Source: Blepharisma japonicum (taxonomy: Eukaryota; Ciliophora; Heterotrichea; Heterotrichida; Blepharismidae). Taken from it: 64,000 nt of DNA. The stretch is taken from the NCBI GenBank assembly GCA_949751835.1, contig CATKHK010000031.1, positions 62,001 to 126,000 of the forward strand. Reading direction: 5' to 3'. The stretch's first letter is position 1. Each line of letters begins with the position of its first letter. The position numbers and the translations under genes were made by a program. Below, in pieces: positions 34,401-47,088 of the stretch. The notes under the pieces were generated by a model that was not told where the DNA came from, did no database searches, and was given only the letters and a program-made list of their open reading frames with translations.

Positions 34401-37400
34401 TTTTTTCATTATTACAATGCAAACAAGATGCAGTTTTGTCCTCACAATTATGGCATAGATCCCCACATTGCAAGCAGTTTGAGCCATCAAAGAATTTTCC
34501 AGCTTCGCAGCTACAGGTTTGCCCATCAAACAGCTGGTTTCCTGCACATTTACAAGTTTCAGGAAGGTCTTGATTGAAAATCATCCTATCATTCTTGCAT
34601 TTGGTGCATTTTCCATCATAGTTGCTGCACTCGCTACAGAAATCGCCACATGGTACACATTTTCCTGCTTTAAAGTAGTACCCAACTTGGCAAGAACATT
34701 TATTTAATACTTTATCAAGCGTCATGCTTGAGTCCACACATGATTTGCATGCTCCAGTAAAATCTTCGCAAGCCTTACAAAATTCAGGACACCAAGCACA
34801 CTGAGAACCATCGAAAAACTCTTGAGAAGCTAAACAGTTGCACCCTGAAGAGCTTGATGTTTGGTTTCCGATGCATTCACAAGCCAAGCCAGATTTAGAA
34901 TAGACCATTCTCTTTGGCTGTAAACATGAAGTGCACTTACCATCGTAGTCATCACATTTACCACAGAAAGTTCCACATTTTACGCAGTTTTGGGCGTTAA
35001 AGTAGTAGCTTGAGCTGCAAGTACAGCTCGACCCAGAAAGAGTTTGATTTCCTATGCACTGACAGATGATATTACTTAGAACCATTCTTTTATTGTCAAA
35101 ACATGAGGTGCACTTATTAGTTGTGGAATCGCATTCATCACAGAGGGTTCCACATTTAGCACAAGTAGTGCCATTGAACATCCCAGTTTCGCAGATACAG
35201 TTCGCACCATTAAAGATTTGAGTTCCCAAACAGTCACATTCTTTACCATTCTGATTTATAGCAGCATTATTAGGCTCTGAACAAGCTTCACAGTCTCCTG
35301 AATAATCTAAACACTTGCCACATTGTTTTCCACAGGCCACACAGTTTGAGTTGTCAAAATAGTGGCCATCAGAGCAGGAACAGCCTGCTGAGGTTGGTGT
35401 CTGGTTTCCTTTACAAGTACATGTATTAGGATTGGTCAGTGAAAGTTCCATCTTAGAAGGATCTATACAGGTTTCACATATACCTGTGGGATCTTTGCAT
35501 TTAGAGCACCAGCTATCACATTGAATGCAGTTTGAGCCATCAAAATATGTTCCATCTGCGCAATAGCATGCAGAATTAGTGTAAAGCTGGTTTCCGATAC
35601 ACATACAGTTTTTATTATTTGAAGTGCTGAAATCCATTCTGGTGATGTCCTTACATGCCAAACATTTGCCAGTTACATCCTCACATTTTGTGCACCATTT
35701 ACCACAGGCTTTTCTATGAACTCCGTCACCTACTGCATAATATCCGCTTGAAGGTGTCTTACAAGTGTAGCCGTCAATTCATTTATTAAGGTCCAAACAT
35801 TTGTCACACTGCTTAACTCTTGAGCATGCTCCGCAGCCAGAATCAGTACATCCTGCACATGTATTCCCATTAAAATACTCACTAGTGCCACATTCACATC
35901 CATAGAGTCCTGCAACCTGATTTCCTTTGCACTCACAGTCGTGGACATTTGTGGTGCTGACTTGCATTGTATAACCATTCCAACAATACAAGCAGTGCCC
36001 ATTGCTTGAATCACATGTGCCGCACCACTTTCCTAAGCAGGATTCACAATTTTCTCCATTAAAGTAATAATTTGAGTTGCAATAGCAAGAAGTTCCTGTA
36101 GATAGTTGGTTTCCTTTGCATGAACAAGTTGCACCATTTGAGTCTATTATCATTGTATTAGGGTCGATACAAGCACTGCAACTGTTGTAAGATGAGCACG
36201 TAGCACAGAGGGTTCCACAAGGAGAACAGTGAGCCCCATCCTTCTGTGAATAATATCCAGCAGGGCAACTTTGGCAAGAGTATCCATTTACATAACTCGA
36301 TAAGTCTTTACATTGAGAGCATTGGCGAGCAGCAGTACATTTTTGACAATCTGGATCAGTGCATTGATAACAGTAAGCATTCTTCAAGAAATATCCATCA
36401 TCGCAGTAACACTTGTTATCGCCAGGTTTTAAGTTTCCTTTACAAGCACAAATCTGGTTATTTAAAGATGAAATCGCCATATTGATTGAGTCAATACATT
36501 TTGTGCATTCCCCAGTGAAATCTTTGCAAGTTGAGCATAAATCGAGACAACTAATACAGCTTGAGCTTACGCTATCAAAATAGCCGCTGCTGCAGTAGCA
36601 ACCAGTATCTCCTGCAATCTGGTTTCCCTTGCAACTGCATACTCCGTTCAATAAATCCATTTTCTTGGCATCCTGACATTCTAAACATTTTCCACTTGTC
36701 TCTTCACATGTTTTACAGTCCTTTCCGCATTGCATGCACTGTTTACCATCGAAATAGTAGCTACTTGGGCAAGTACAAGTGTTGGCGTCTGTATCAAGGG
36801 TCATGAGGCTATCAATACATGAAGTACATTTTCCATTTGTGTCACTACAAACTTCACAATGTTTGGGACAGTCAGCACATGTTGACCCTGTGAAGTATGT
36901 CCTTGTCGCGCAATAGCAAATGTTACCGCTTGATAACTGAGAGCCTTTGCAACTGCAAGATCCATCAGCATTACTGACCATCCTATCTTTATTCATGCAA
37001 GCAGAACAAGCTCCTGAATAATCAATGCAGGTCTTACACATTGTTCCACAGCGGACACAGTTTTGATTGTCAAAATAGTATCCAGAGTAACAATAGCAAG
37101 TCTTTTTACTCAAATTCAGCAATTGGTTGCCAATACATTGGCAGTGATATTTCGAATTAGGAACATGCTCAAATCTCTCTAAACAAGTTGTGCAGTCTTT
37201 TGAATTTGAATCGCAATCATCACAGTAAGCGCCGCAATTAGCACAAGCAGTTCCATCATAAACCTTATTTTCCAAGCAAGAACAGGTTCCAGGATCTGTA
37301 ACACTTACAGCCATAGTTGTGTCATCCAAACAGGAAGAACAATCGGTGATGCTTGTACATTTATCACATAGAGTCCCGCAAGCATTACATTTGCTTGTAT

Positions 37401-40400
37401 CAAAATAGGTCCCATCTGGACATTTACACTCAGTGCCAGAGATTAGCATGGATGAATATTTACATTGTGAACAGGCATCCGCAGTGCATTTTGCGCAATT
37501 TGCTGTGCAAGATTCACATAGTTTCGTCCCAGTGTTATAGAAAAAGCCATCATTACACTTTAGACAATTATCTTCATCACATGATAAACAGTTTTGGGTA
37601 CAGATAAGACAAATGTGGCCATTCCAGGTTCCATCAGGACAATAACATTTTTTGGATGTTTCATCATAGAGCTGAGTTCCTGTGCATTTACACCCTGATT
37701 TGTCATCTTTAACAGCCATTCTTTGGGAGTCAGAACAAGCTGTGCAGGAAGCAGAAACATCATCACATGCAGCACACAGGCTTCCACAAGGCGAACAATT
37801 TGAGTTATCAAAGTAACTACCAGTTGAGCAATAGCATTTAGTTCCATCTGATAATTGATTTCCTTTGCAAGAACATTTATTCCCATCTACTTGCATCCTA
37901 TCATTCTTACTACAAGAAGTGCATGTACCAGTTAAATCATCACATTTATCACACATGCTTCCACAAGCTTTGCAAGTTCCATCAGAACTGCTAAAATATG
38001 TCCCAGCTTGGCAAGAACAAGATTTATCATTATTTTGAATTTGAGAACCTTTGCACTTACATGTTGTGCCCTTTGGATCAGGGTACATTCTATCAGCATT
38101 TACACATGTAATACAAACAGCAGTGATATCTTTGCATGCAGTGCAGGTACCATCACAAGCCTTGCAGACGCTTCCATCGTAATATTCTCCTGCAGCGCAG
38201 TAGCATGAACTTCCGCTTTGGGTTGCAGTTCCTTTGCATTTGCAAACCTTCTTGTCTCCATCATTAATTTCTGCATTTTCAACGCAAACTTTGCAATTTC
38301 CTGTAGAATCTTCACAAGTATCGCAAAGTTCGCCGCATTGAACACAAGTGGAATCATCAAAGAAAAATCCATCAGAGCAGCTACAAGAGTTTCCACTCAA
38401 AATTTGAGTTCCTTTGCATGTACAAGTTTTACTATCTTCGCTTATTTTCATTCTCTTTGAGTCCAAACAGGCAGAGCAATCTCCGGTATCGTCTTCACAA
38501 GAGGAACAAAGGCTTCCACAGGCCAAGCATTGAGTTCCATCATAGTAGGTTCCAGTACTGCAACATGAGACATGTTCGACATCTGCCTCAATTCTTAAGT
38601 TATTTTCACAAGATGAGCATAAACCTGTATAGTCCTCGCACTCTGTACAAAATTCAGGACATTCAGTGCATTTTGATCCGTCATAGTAGCTGTGTGAGCC
38701 ACATCCACAGCTGGAGTCATCAATGATGTCGTCTTCAATTCGGAAGTTGTTTTCGCATTTTGTGCATTTACCTGTTAAATCTTCGCATTCTGTACAGAAA
38801 TCGCCACATTGGATGCAAGTATTGTCGTTGCTATTGTAAGATCCTGGGGTACAACCACACTCTGTTATGCTTAGTTCAATTCTAAAGTTACTTTCACACT
38901 GAGTGCAAACACCAGTATAATCAGAACACTCTAAGCAACTCTTTCCACAAGAAGAGCAGCCGACTAATGGGTTGAAATAAGTTCCAACATTGCAGTAACA
39001 GTGAGATGAATCCTCTGTTTGGTTTCCAATACAACTGCATTTATTGGGATCGATATCATCTAATTTCATTCTATTATTGTCAATGCATGTTTCACAAGCT
39101 AATGAGGTTTCATCACAAGTGTAGCAAAAATGACTACATTTAGCACAGGTTGTTCCATTGAATTGTCCTTCAGCACATACGCAATTATTGCCATCGAAAG
39201 TTTGAGTTCCTAAGCACTCACAAATTTTATTATCATCTTTCTTTTTGCCCATTTTATATTCATCTTTACAAGTAATGCACTCTGCAGTGAAGTCTTTACA
39301 TTTAGCACATTTATCATAACATTCTAAGCATTTTGAGCCATCGAAATACTTACCGCTATCACAGGAGCAGCTCGAGCCTGTTTGAGTTTGGTCACCTTTG
39401 CATACACAAATTGTGCTATCATCATTTGAAATTTTCATCTTATTATTATCAACACAAGATGTGCAATGCCCTGTATTATCTTCGCAAAGGCCGCACAAAT
39501 CGCCACAAGGCACACACTCTTGCCCATTATAGTAGCTTCCATCTTCGCATCCACACCCATCGTCAGTAATATCGAGGGAGAGTCTAAAAGTGCTATCGCA
39601 AGATGTGCATCCTTCATTATCTTGGCAAGCTATACAATTCTTTCCACAGGCTAAGCAAGAATTTTCATTAAAATAAAAGCCTTCTTCACATTTGCAAGTT
39701 TTAGGATTATTAGGGTCTTTAATCATCCCTTCAAGGATACATTTTTTGCAATTGCCTGTGCCATCTTCACATAGACTGCACTTAGGGTCACAGCTTAAGC
39801 AAGAGGTACCATCTGAATATGTTCCATCGCTGCAACAGTTCGAATCAGTTATATCAAACTCAAGTCTTAAATTGCTGTTACAGGTCAAGCATTTTCCTGT
39901 AATATCCTCACACTCTTCACATTTATCACTACATTTTTGGCATGCTCCTTGGCTATCCATATAATATCCTGCATCGCATCCGCATTCTACAACATCAAAG
40001 ATAAGTCTTAAATTGCTGTCGCAGGACAAACAATTTCCTGTAATATCTTCACACTCTTCACATTTATCACTGCATTTTTGGCATGCTCCTTGGCTATCCA
40101 TATAATATCCTGAGTCGCATCCGCATTCTACAACGTCAAACTCAAGTCTAAAATTGCTGCTGCAAATCAAACAATTTCCTGTAATATCCTCACATTCTTC
40201 GCATTTATCATTGCATTTTTGGCATGCTCCTTGTTCGTCCATGTAATATCCTGGGTCGCATCCGCATTCTGCAACGTCAAACTCAAGTCTAAAATTGCTG
40301 TTACAGGTCAAACAGTTTCCTGTAATATCCTCACATTCTTCGCATTTATCATTACATTTTTGGCATGCTCCTTGCTCGTCCATGTAATACCCTGGGTCGC

Positions 40401-43006
40401 ATCCGCATTCTACAACGTCAAACTCAAGTCTAAAATTGCTGTTACAGGTCAAACAGTTTCCTGTAATATCCTCACATTCTTCGCATTTATCATTACATTT
40501 TTGACAAGCTCCTTGATCGTCCATGTAATATCCTGAGTCACATCCGTCGCAATCATTAATCTCAAGTTCAAGTCTTAAACTACTGCCACAAGTCAAACAG
40601 TTTCCTGTAATATCTTCACACTCTTCACATTTATNNNNNNNNNNNNNNNNNNNNNNNNNNNNNNNNNNNNNNNNNNNNNNNNNNNNNNNNNNNNNNNNNN
40701 NNNNNNNNNNNNNNNNNNNNNNNNNNNNNNNNNNCACTGCATTTTTGACATACTCCTTGATCGTCCATATAAAATCCTGAATTGCATGCACAATTAGTAA
40801 CATCAAGTTCAAGTCTTAAATTACTGCCACAAGTCAAACAGTTTCCTGTAATATCTTCACACTCTTCACATTTATCACTGCATTTTTGACATACTCCTTG
40901 ATCGTCCATATAAAATCCTGAATTGCATGCACAATTAGTAACATCAAGTTCAAGTCTTAAATTACTGCCACAAGTCAAACAGTTTCCTGTAATATCTTCA
41001 CATTCTTCACATTTATCACTGCATTTTTGACATACTCCTTGATCGTCCATATAAAATCCTGAATTGCATGCACAATTAGTAACATCAAGTTCAAGTCTTA
41101 AATTACTGCCACAAGTTAAACAGTTTCCTGTAATATCTTCACACTCTTCACATTTATCACTGCATTTTTGACATACTCCTTGATCGTCCATATAAAATCC
41201 TGAATTGCATGCACAATTAGTTACATCAAGTTCAAGCCTTATACTACTGCCACAAGTCAAACAGTTACCTGTAATATCTTCACACTCTTCACATTTATCA
41301 CTGCATTTTTGGCATACTCCTTTGTCATCCATATAATATCCTGAATTGCATGCACAATTAGTTACATCAAGTTCAAGTCTTAAACTACTGCCACAAGTCA
41401 AACAGTTTCCTGTAATATCTTCACACTCTTCACATTTATCACTGCATTTTTGGCATACTCCTTTGTCATCCATATAATATCCTGAATTGCATGCACAATT
41501 AGTAACATCAAGTTCAAGTCTTAAACTACTGCCACAAGTCAAACAGTTTCCTGTAATATCTTCACACTCTTCACATTTATCACTGCATTTTTGGCATACT
41601 CCTTTGTCATCCATATAATATCCTGAATTACATGCACAATCAGTTACGTCGAATTCAGATCTAACAGTGGGGTCACAACTAAGGCAAGCACCAGTATAAT
41701 CTTCACACTCTAGACAGTGAGGTTTGCAAGACAGGCAGCTACTTCCATCATAATAGTATCCCGATTTGCAGCAGCTATTTTCTGTAATTTCTATCTCAAT
41801 TCTGAAGTCATTTGAGCAAGTTATGCATTCTCCAGTCTCATCTTCACATTCACCGCACTTACTAGGGCATTTTAAACAGTCGCTTCCATCGTAATATTGC
41901 CCTTGATCGCAGCAAGAGGTCACGTCCATCTCAATTCTGAAGTCATTTGAGCAAGTTATGCAATCTCCAGTTTCATCTTCACACTCATCGCACTTACTAG
42001 GACACTTTAAGCAATTACTTCCATCATAATATTGCCCTTTATCGCAGCAAGAGGTCACGTCCATCTCAATTCTGAAGTCATTTGAGCAGGTTATGCATTC
42101 TCCAGTTTCATCTTCACATTCGCCACACTTACTAGGGCACTTTAAACAATCACTTCCATCGTAATATTGTCCTTTATCACAACAAGAGGTCACATCCATC
42201 TCAATTCTGAAGTCATTTGAGCAGGTTATGCATTCTCCAGTTTCATCTTCACATTCGTCACACTTATTAGGGCACTTTAAACAGTCGCTTCCATCGTAAT
42301 ATTGCCCCTTATCGCAGCAAGATGACACGTCCATCTCAATTCTTAAGTCATTTGAGCAAGTAATGCATTCTCCAGTCCCATCTTCACACTCACCGCACTT
42401 ACTAGGGCACTTTAAGCAATTACTTCCATCATAATATTGTCCTTTATCACAACAAGAGGTCACGTCCATCTCAATTTTGATATTCTGCGAGCATGATGTG
42501 CACTTTCCAGTTACGTCTTCACATTGATCACATCCTTCCTCACATTGAACACAAATTTTTCCATCAAAATAATGCCCAGATGAAGTGTCTTCATCACTAT
42601 CAACAATTGTCAACTCGATATGGAAAGTGTCTTTACAAGAAGTCACACAAGTGCTAGATTCTGAATCCCAAAAAAGGCCATTTTTGCATTTACATTTACC
42701 ATCAGATTTGTCCATGTTGTTTTCGTCAAGGCAAATTGAGCACACTGTATCGGTGCATTGTGAACAAAGGCCAAAGGCACTGCAATCATCAAGGTGACGC
42801 TTTGGTCGACCTGGAAATTTTTGTTTTGAGCCTCGCCCTGCCATAGCAATTTCTTGAGAAGGGCTAAAATCAGACGAAGAGTCGTCAGTGAGCTCAAATT
42901 CCATATGAGCAACGAGATCTTCATCCTGAGGAGAAAATTCAATCATTTCGGCAACTGAGAGCTGCCAGAACACTAAAAAGAACCACAAAATGATTCGATT
43001 TAACAT
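28447..43006 (-). CDS. Giant Cys-repeat/REJ/GPS-like/polycystin-like receptor
   Basis: Surface protein of at least 4,819 aa; ATG 43004-43006 to TAA 28447-28449. One frame from 28447 to 40634 and, after the 100-N gap, a frame shifted by one, as expected of a placeholder; deleting the Ns restores a single frame. Residues 1-20 are a signal peptide (IILWFFLVFWQLSV). Next come more than 70 furin/EGF-like cysteine-rich repeats of about 40-47 aa, including near-identical runs of 45 aa and 47 aa. From coordinate about 32390 downward follows an REJ-like region (SYDPDDSTLPLSYSWTC, SPSQDYTVDANGSYDPD), then a GPS-like motif (MGCLYYNETSKAWKEDGC, then VYHFSMF) in which the usual C-x-C is missing. The membrane block has about six helices, SRWTRLFTLITVLIFELL matching the other giant gene, and a cytoplasmic-type Glu/Ser-rich insert that repeats EIDLTENS twice. 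Probably a large adhesion or sensory receptor (inference). Confidence 0.86.
39850..41670 (-). repeat. 141-bp in-frame tandem repeat array
   Basis: About a dozen visible copies of a 141-bp unit encoding 47 aa with the core KCEECEDITGNCLTC, each unit having seven or eight cysteines. Successive copies of the stretch containing tcgtccat lie 141 bases apart (for example 40761 and 40902). Copies next to the gap are almost identical at DNA level; the outer copies on both sides diverge, the usual pattern of recent expansion by unequal exchange in the middle of an array. Confidence 0.9.
40635..40734. other. Assembly gap (100 N) inside the 141-bp repeat
   Basis: Exactly 100 Ns. The bases on the two sides, ttcacatttat and cactgcattttt, are contiguous in every other repeat unit, so the true gap should be a whole number (possibly zero) of 141-bp units. 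It is an assembly artefact of the array, not a frameshift in the gene. Confidence 0.95.
41790..42490 (-). repeat. 135-bp in-frame tandem repeat array
   Basis: Five to six copies of a 135-bp unit coding 45 aa with the core FRIEMDVTSCCDKGQYYDG and CPSKCGECEDETGECITC, close to the N-terminus of the giant protein. It is a separate expansion from the 141-bp array, with a different cysteine spacing (CC pair). Confidence 0.85.
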
Positions 43007-45468
43007 ATTTTTATAGCCAGAGTTATAAATCCATTAAAATTCAAAAATTAGAAAAGATGCAGATAATAAGGGATGAGCTGATTAGAAAATAAGAGAGAAT
43101 GATTGCATGAGCAATAGAAATTTCAAGTGTTGATTTATGGAAGGTAGTTTAAATTAAAAATATACATAAAAATAACTTTTGTATAATAATTATTAGATTT
43201 GAAAATGGAAGAATTTTGTATATGTTCTTTGGAGGAAAGGTAAAATTCAAAGTTGGCTATAGTTTATGGATATAGCTTCTGATTATTTAAAAAATTCTTT
43301 TCAACGCACTATTAAAGTAAAATAAAATTAGGAAAGGGCACATTTAGGAATTTAATAATATAAATAAGTTTATTAGAAGCATCTAAATCTATAAATCAGT
43401 TTGCGCTAGAAATATTTTTGATTAAGAATTGATAAGAGATTGCGATTTATATTAGCTATATAATGATATTTTTATAATTTATTCTATTTTTATTTAATAT
43501 CTTGAAAATGTTTATTTAATAATTGAAGTTAATATGAAATTCTACTTTCTATTTTAGTTTCAACATAACTTCATCTTTAACAAGAATTTGAAGAGATACT
43601 CTTAACCCAAGAAAATTCTACTCACTCTCTCAGTTTGAATTAAGGCAAAATGATTTCAATTTTTTTAAATTTTATTCCACTTATAATTTTTTTTTATGTA
43701 TAGAGAATTGCCCTAGTTAGTTAGCCCTATAAGGGTAGGTTTTGGAGCTGGAGTTCTAAGATGGTCAGACTAGCACTCTGATTTAGTCTGGCCAATAAGG
43801 TTGTACTTTATATTTGCATTCATTGCAACTCATTCAAAATTAAACTGCAGGCTCTATATTTATGGATATCACTAATGCTACTTATAAATTTATTTTTTTG
43901 AAAGCGATAATTAGATATTCAGAAATTTGAATGTACAAAATCTAGACAAAATTTCAAACGCAGGATAGAAAGCATCAGCTTTGTTCTAAAAAGAAAATCC
44001 AATAATGGCTTAATAATTCAAATAAACTGCAAGAGATTTTTTAAAATACTCTGAGAGGAAGGATGATTTCTTGAACTCACATTTAGTCGCTTATTATATA
44101 TATGATAGTTTTATGTACATTCTGAGCATTGCTTCAGCTTAAGCTTTAGAGTCAGTGAATTTTATAGGATCATCGGAATATGTGGAGATCAATTTTATGT
44201 TCTTAGCAATGAATATTATGTAGCATCATAATTGAAATGAGAAAAATTATGAATGCCACGTAATGAGTCCCCCGATTTCTCACAAAAATAGAATTAAACT
44301 TCTCAAGTAATGAAGGATTTAAAGTTTTTCCTTATTAAGGTGTTAAATTTACACATTCATAAGGATTAATAAATGCAAAACTGCAATTTTCTTCAAAAAT
44401 ATTTACAAGCTATGATCACATATTTTGAATACTTTATATAGCCCTACAGTGTAATTTATTAATCAAAACACTGTCTCAGTTATTATGAAAATGCAGTAGA
44501 AAATATTGAACTATCAGATAAATATAAGAATCTTAAAAATTAAAGCAATTAGCCAAGAGAGAGCTAAATTTGGCCTATCAATGAGTAATAGTTGAATCTA
44601 TATAGTTATTGAGGGTGATAAATATCATGCAGTAAGATAAGCTCCTTAGAAATCCAAAATACAAGTGTCAAAAGGGAAAAGATAAGAAACTCTGAGACAT
44701 ATATTGATGGTTTTGGGTATTGAGAGCATTACTGTTGTTTTTATTATTTTTTATGATGCTGGACATTATTAAATATTTGATGCCTAAACGCAAAAATTAT
44801 TTATAAATCGGCCTGCAATTGATGACTCTTATTAGCATAAACACTATTTTATACTTAGAAATAATTATTTTCTTCAAAATTAATCAAAAGTGATGCCAAT
44901 GAACATAATTAATCTCTATTAAAAAATGAGAATAAAAAGCCTAGATCTCTTAGAAATGGATCTATTGCGTTGGAGAAGCTATGGTTATTTCTATTCCCTA
45001 TTATATTCAATTATTCGCCAAAAGTCGAATATATTAAATTTCAAGATGCATAAAATTTTATTACAAAATTTTCAGATACCTATAGGTGTCAGAAAAGAAA
45101 AAATACAAATTAATCACTCTTATAAAGAGAATTTAATTCACATTTTCATTGGGAGAAGTTTCGCTTTTTCTTTTGCATCTAAAATTTTTTATATAAAGAC
45201 CGTAACTTCATCTATTAATTTCTTAGTTTCACACAAAAAATTACCGGCACATCTGAAATGAACTTAAGTTCCTTGCTTCAGCATCTTTTTAATTTATCTT
45301 AATTTCTCTATGCATTTATGTATATTTTGTTTTATTTTTTAATGGTTCTGACAATATATATATTACTCTTATGAAAATCATGCAATGCTTATATTATAAT
45401 TATTTTAACATAAAAGTATTTAGGACAATATATCGTTTAACAAATTGCTAAGAGCTATAAAAGAAAAA
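43007..45468. other. Gene-poor AT-rich spacer
   Basis: About 2.5 kb, mostly over 75% A+T, upstream of the giant gene. The only contrast is a G+C-richer patch around 43710-43810. An ATG-started frame at 44926-45267 (113 codons with one TGA) has a low-complexity Ile/Leu/Lys/Phe translation and is not accepted. Scattered short frames around 44560-44760 contain a few plausible codon runs broken by TAA and TAG, possibly old gene remains. Confidence 0.45.
43710..43810. other. Structured G+C-richer island, candidate ncRNA or gene relic
   Basis: Against a background above 75% A+T this patch is near 45% G+C. It contains CCCT-ATA-AGGG (43725-43735) and a ten-pair hairpin with one G-U pair, GGTCAGACTA (43763-43772) with TAGTCTGGCC (43784-43793) around an 11-base loop. 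It does not match tRNA, 5S rRNA or the conserved cores of U1, U2, U4, U5 or U6. On the minus strand it also reads as coding-like codons broken by TAG, so a gene relic is possible. Confidence 0.25.
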
Positions 45469-45882
45469 ATGGGAAAGTATAAGTGCCCTTACGAAGACTG
45501 TGGACTCGATTATAGTAAAAATTCTAATTTGCACAGGCACATAAACACATTTCATCTGAAAATTAGATTTTCATGCACAAAGTGCGGGAAAGAAGTAACT
45601 TCTGCTCAGAGTCTCAAAGACCACGGATATTTCCACTCTAGAGCCAAGCCGTATATGTGCAAAATTTGTCGAAAAAGATTTCGTCAAATAAGTCAACTAT
45701 CAGTCCATCGACGGAAATATCATCCTAATAGCAAATCCAAAGGTAAACCTGATTTCGTTGAGCTTAAGGTAAATTTTATGAAGATTAACCTCTTTGTGGA
45801 AAAAATTGCAAAAGTCTATGAAATCCCTACTGGACCTTTCACACTAGAAGACGCAAGATTACCTCCGATTTTAAATATTTAA
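45469..45882 (+). CDS. Three-finger C2H2 zinc-finger protein
   Basis: 137-aa protein, ATG 45469 to TAA. Three consecutive C2H2 fingers: CPYEDCGLDYSKNSNLHRH with a following H (C-x4-C-x12-H-x4-H), CTKCGKEVTSAQSLKDHGYFH, and CKICRKRFRQISQLSVHRRK followed by YH. The spacing and the conserved Leu/Phe positions are canonical, so DNA (or RNA) binding in the nucleus is likely. The last 45 residues are not finger sequence and end with LEDARLPPILNI. Another in-frame codon, TTG at 45445, was rejected as a start. C2H2 genes are relatively few in ciliates, and no neighbour suggests a target. Confidence 0.88.
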   Translation: MGKYKCPYEDCGLDYSKNSNLHRHINTFHLKIRFSCTKCGKEVTSAQSLKDHGYFHSRAKPYMCKICRKRFRQISQLSVHRRKYHPNSKSKGKPDFVELKVNFMKINLFVEKIAKVYEIPTGPFTLEDARLPPILNI

Positions 45883-47088
45883 CCAACTTTACGCATAAAG
45901 ATATATTTAAAAAATTTTATTCTTTGATCTTTTAATTTTTAACCTTTATCCATCTTTTTTGGCTATCAGTTTTTAACGGTATGATTTGATCTTAAATATG
46001 CAATTAGCTAAATGAGGCTTGATTAAAGGTAAAAATTTTAATAATTTATTAAGATCCTTTAGAGTTTCCTTTTAAATTTATTTTTTAATTGTGATTGAGA
46101 AGTGTTCCAGACTATATCTCTTGCTTTGATTAGAGTTATTTATAGACTATTGCACTTTTAAGCTAAAGATGGCTCATATACAGCTCACATGTTTTTGAAA
46201 TAGGAGCTTTCTAAGGAATTCATAACCAAAATTTTATCATATTGATAGCAAAGCAAAATCAACTCTTTCTCTATGCCTTTCATTTTAATAATCCCTTTAA
46301 TTAATTTGCATGAGAATTTTAAACGAAAGGTCCAAAAAGTAAAAATGATGCAGCTTAACTTATTTTAGTTATTTTTTGATAAACTATCTCCTGGATTATA
46401 AAGCCTTTGATTAGCTTGTAATTTATAGAAATAAATAAAAATATATGCTTAAATTTATATAATTATTTATTTCTGATAAAAAATATTGAGTTTAAGTAAA
46501 GATGAAGCTAATGTTAAAATTGAGTTAAAATATAATAAAATATATTATACCCTATTTCCTTGATGATAAATGATAAAAGTAAATTGAAATCATCTTGCTG
46601 ACTTAAGTTCGTTTCATTAAAGCAAAAAATATTTTTGAATAAAATTAGAGTTTAGGAAAAAGATAAAGTTATATAAAATAATTCTAAAAAATTATAAAAC
46701 CTATGATAAATCTATTTTTTCTGATAACCAATTAGCAGAGTAAACTGGAATTTCTCGCCGCTTAAAGTTGATTTAAATTAAACGACGCTTTATAAATTAT
46801 TTCGATTTATTATACTAGTCATGATTAAAAAATATGGAGTTTAAATAGGGTATCTTAATTTATAACCTTGTTCATTTATTTATTACTTGGTTCATAAATT
46901 TAGCATTCAACTTTGATACAAAACTCTCTCTTTTCATACAACGCATGAGAAGAATTATTTTAATTCTATAATATACCTTCTTTATCAAGCTTTAAGCAAA
47001 TCATTCGAATATATTATATAAAACTAGGAAAAACTAACTTGAAATAAAAGCTATTTTATTTTATTTAAAGTGATATTATTTCTCTAAT
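45883..47088. other. AT-rich spacer
   Basis: About 1.2 kb of very AT-rich sequence. I see no open frame with coding character, no repeat array and no stable hairpin. Confidence 0.5.

Noticed and set aside
40593-40812. Apparent frameshift in the second giant gene
   Set aside because: Caused by the 100-N placeholder; removing it restores the frame in register with the 141-bp repeat.
34000-43000. Large plus-strand frames antisense to the giant genes
   Set aside because: Shadows of the repeat-rich minus-strand coding sequence; composition follows the repeats and no starts or domains are seen.
16129-43006. Fusion of both giant genes into one transcript unit
   Set aside because: Each has its own signal peptide, complete C-terminal membrane block and TAA stop, with 2.3 kb between them.
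43721-43740. CCCTA-containing segment as a telomere repeat or telomerase RNA template
   Set aside because: A single CCCTA followed by T, without any repeated telomeric unit or longer template match.
44926-45267. ATG-started plus-strand frame of 113 codons
   Set aside because: Ile/Leu/Lys/Phe-rich translation typical of chance frames in AT-rich DNA; no motif.
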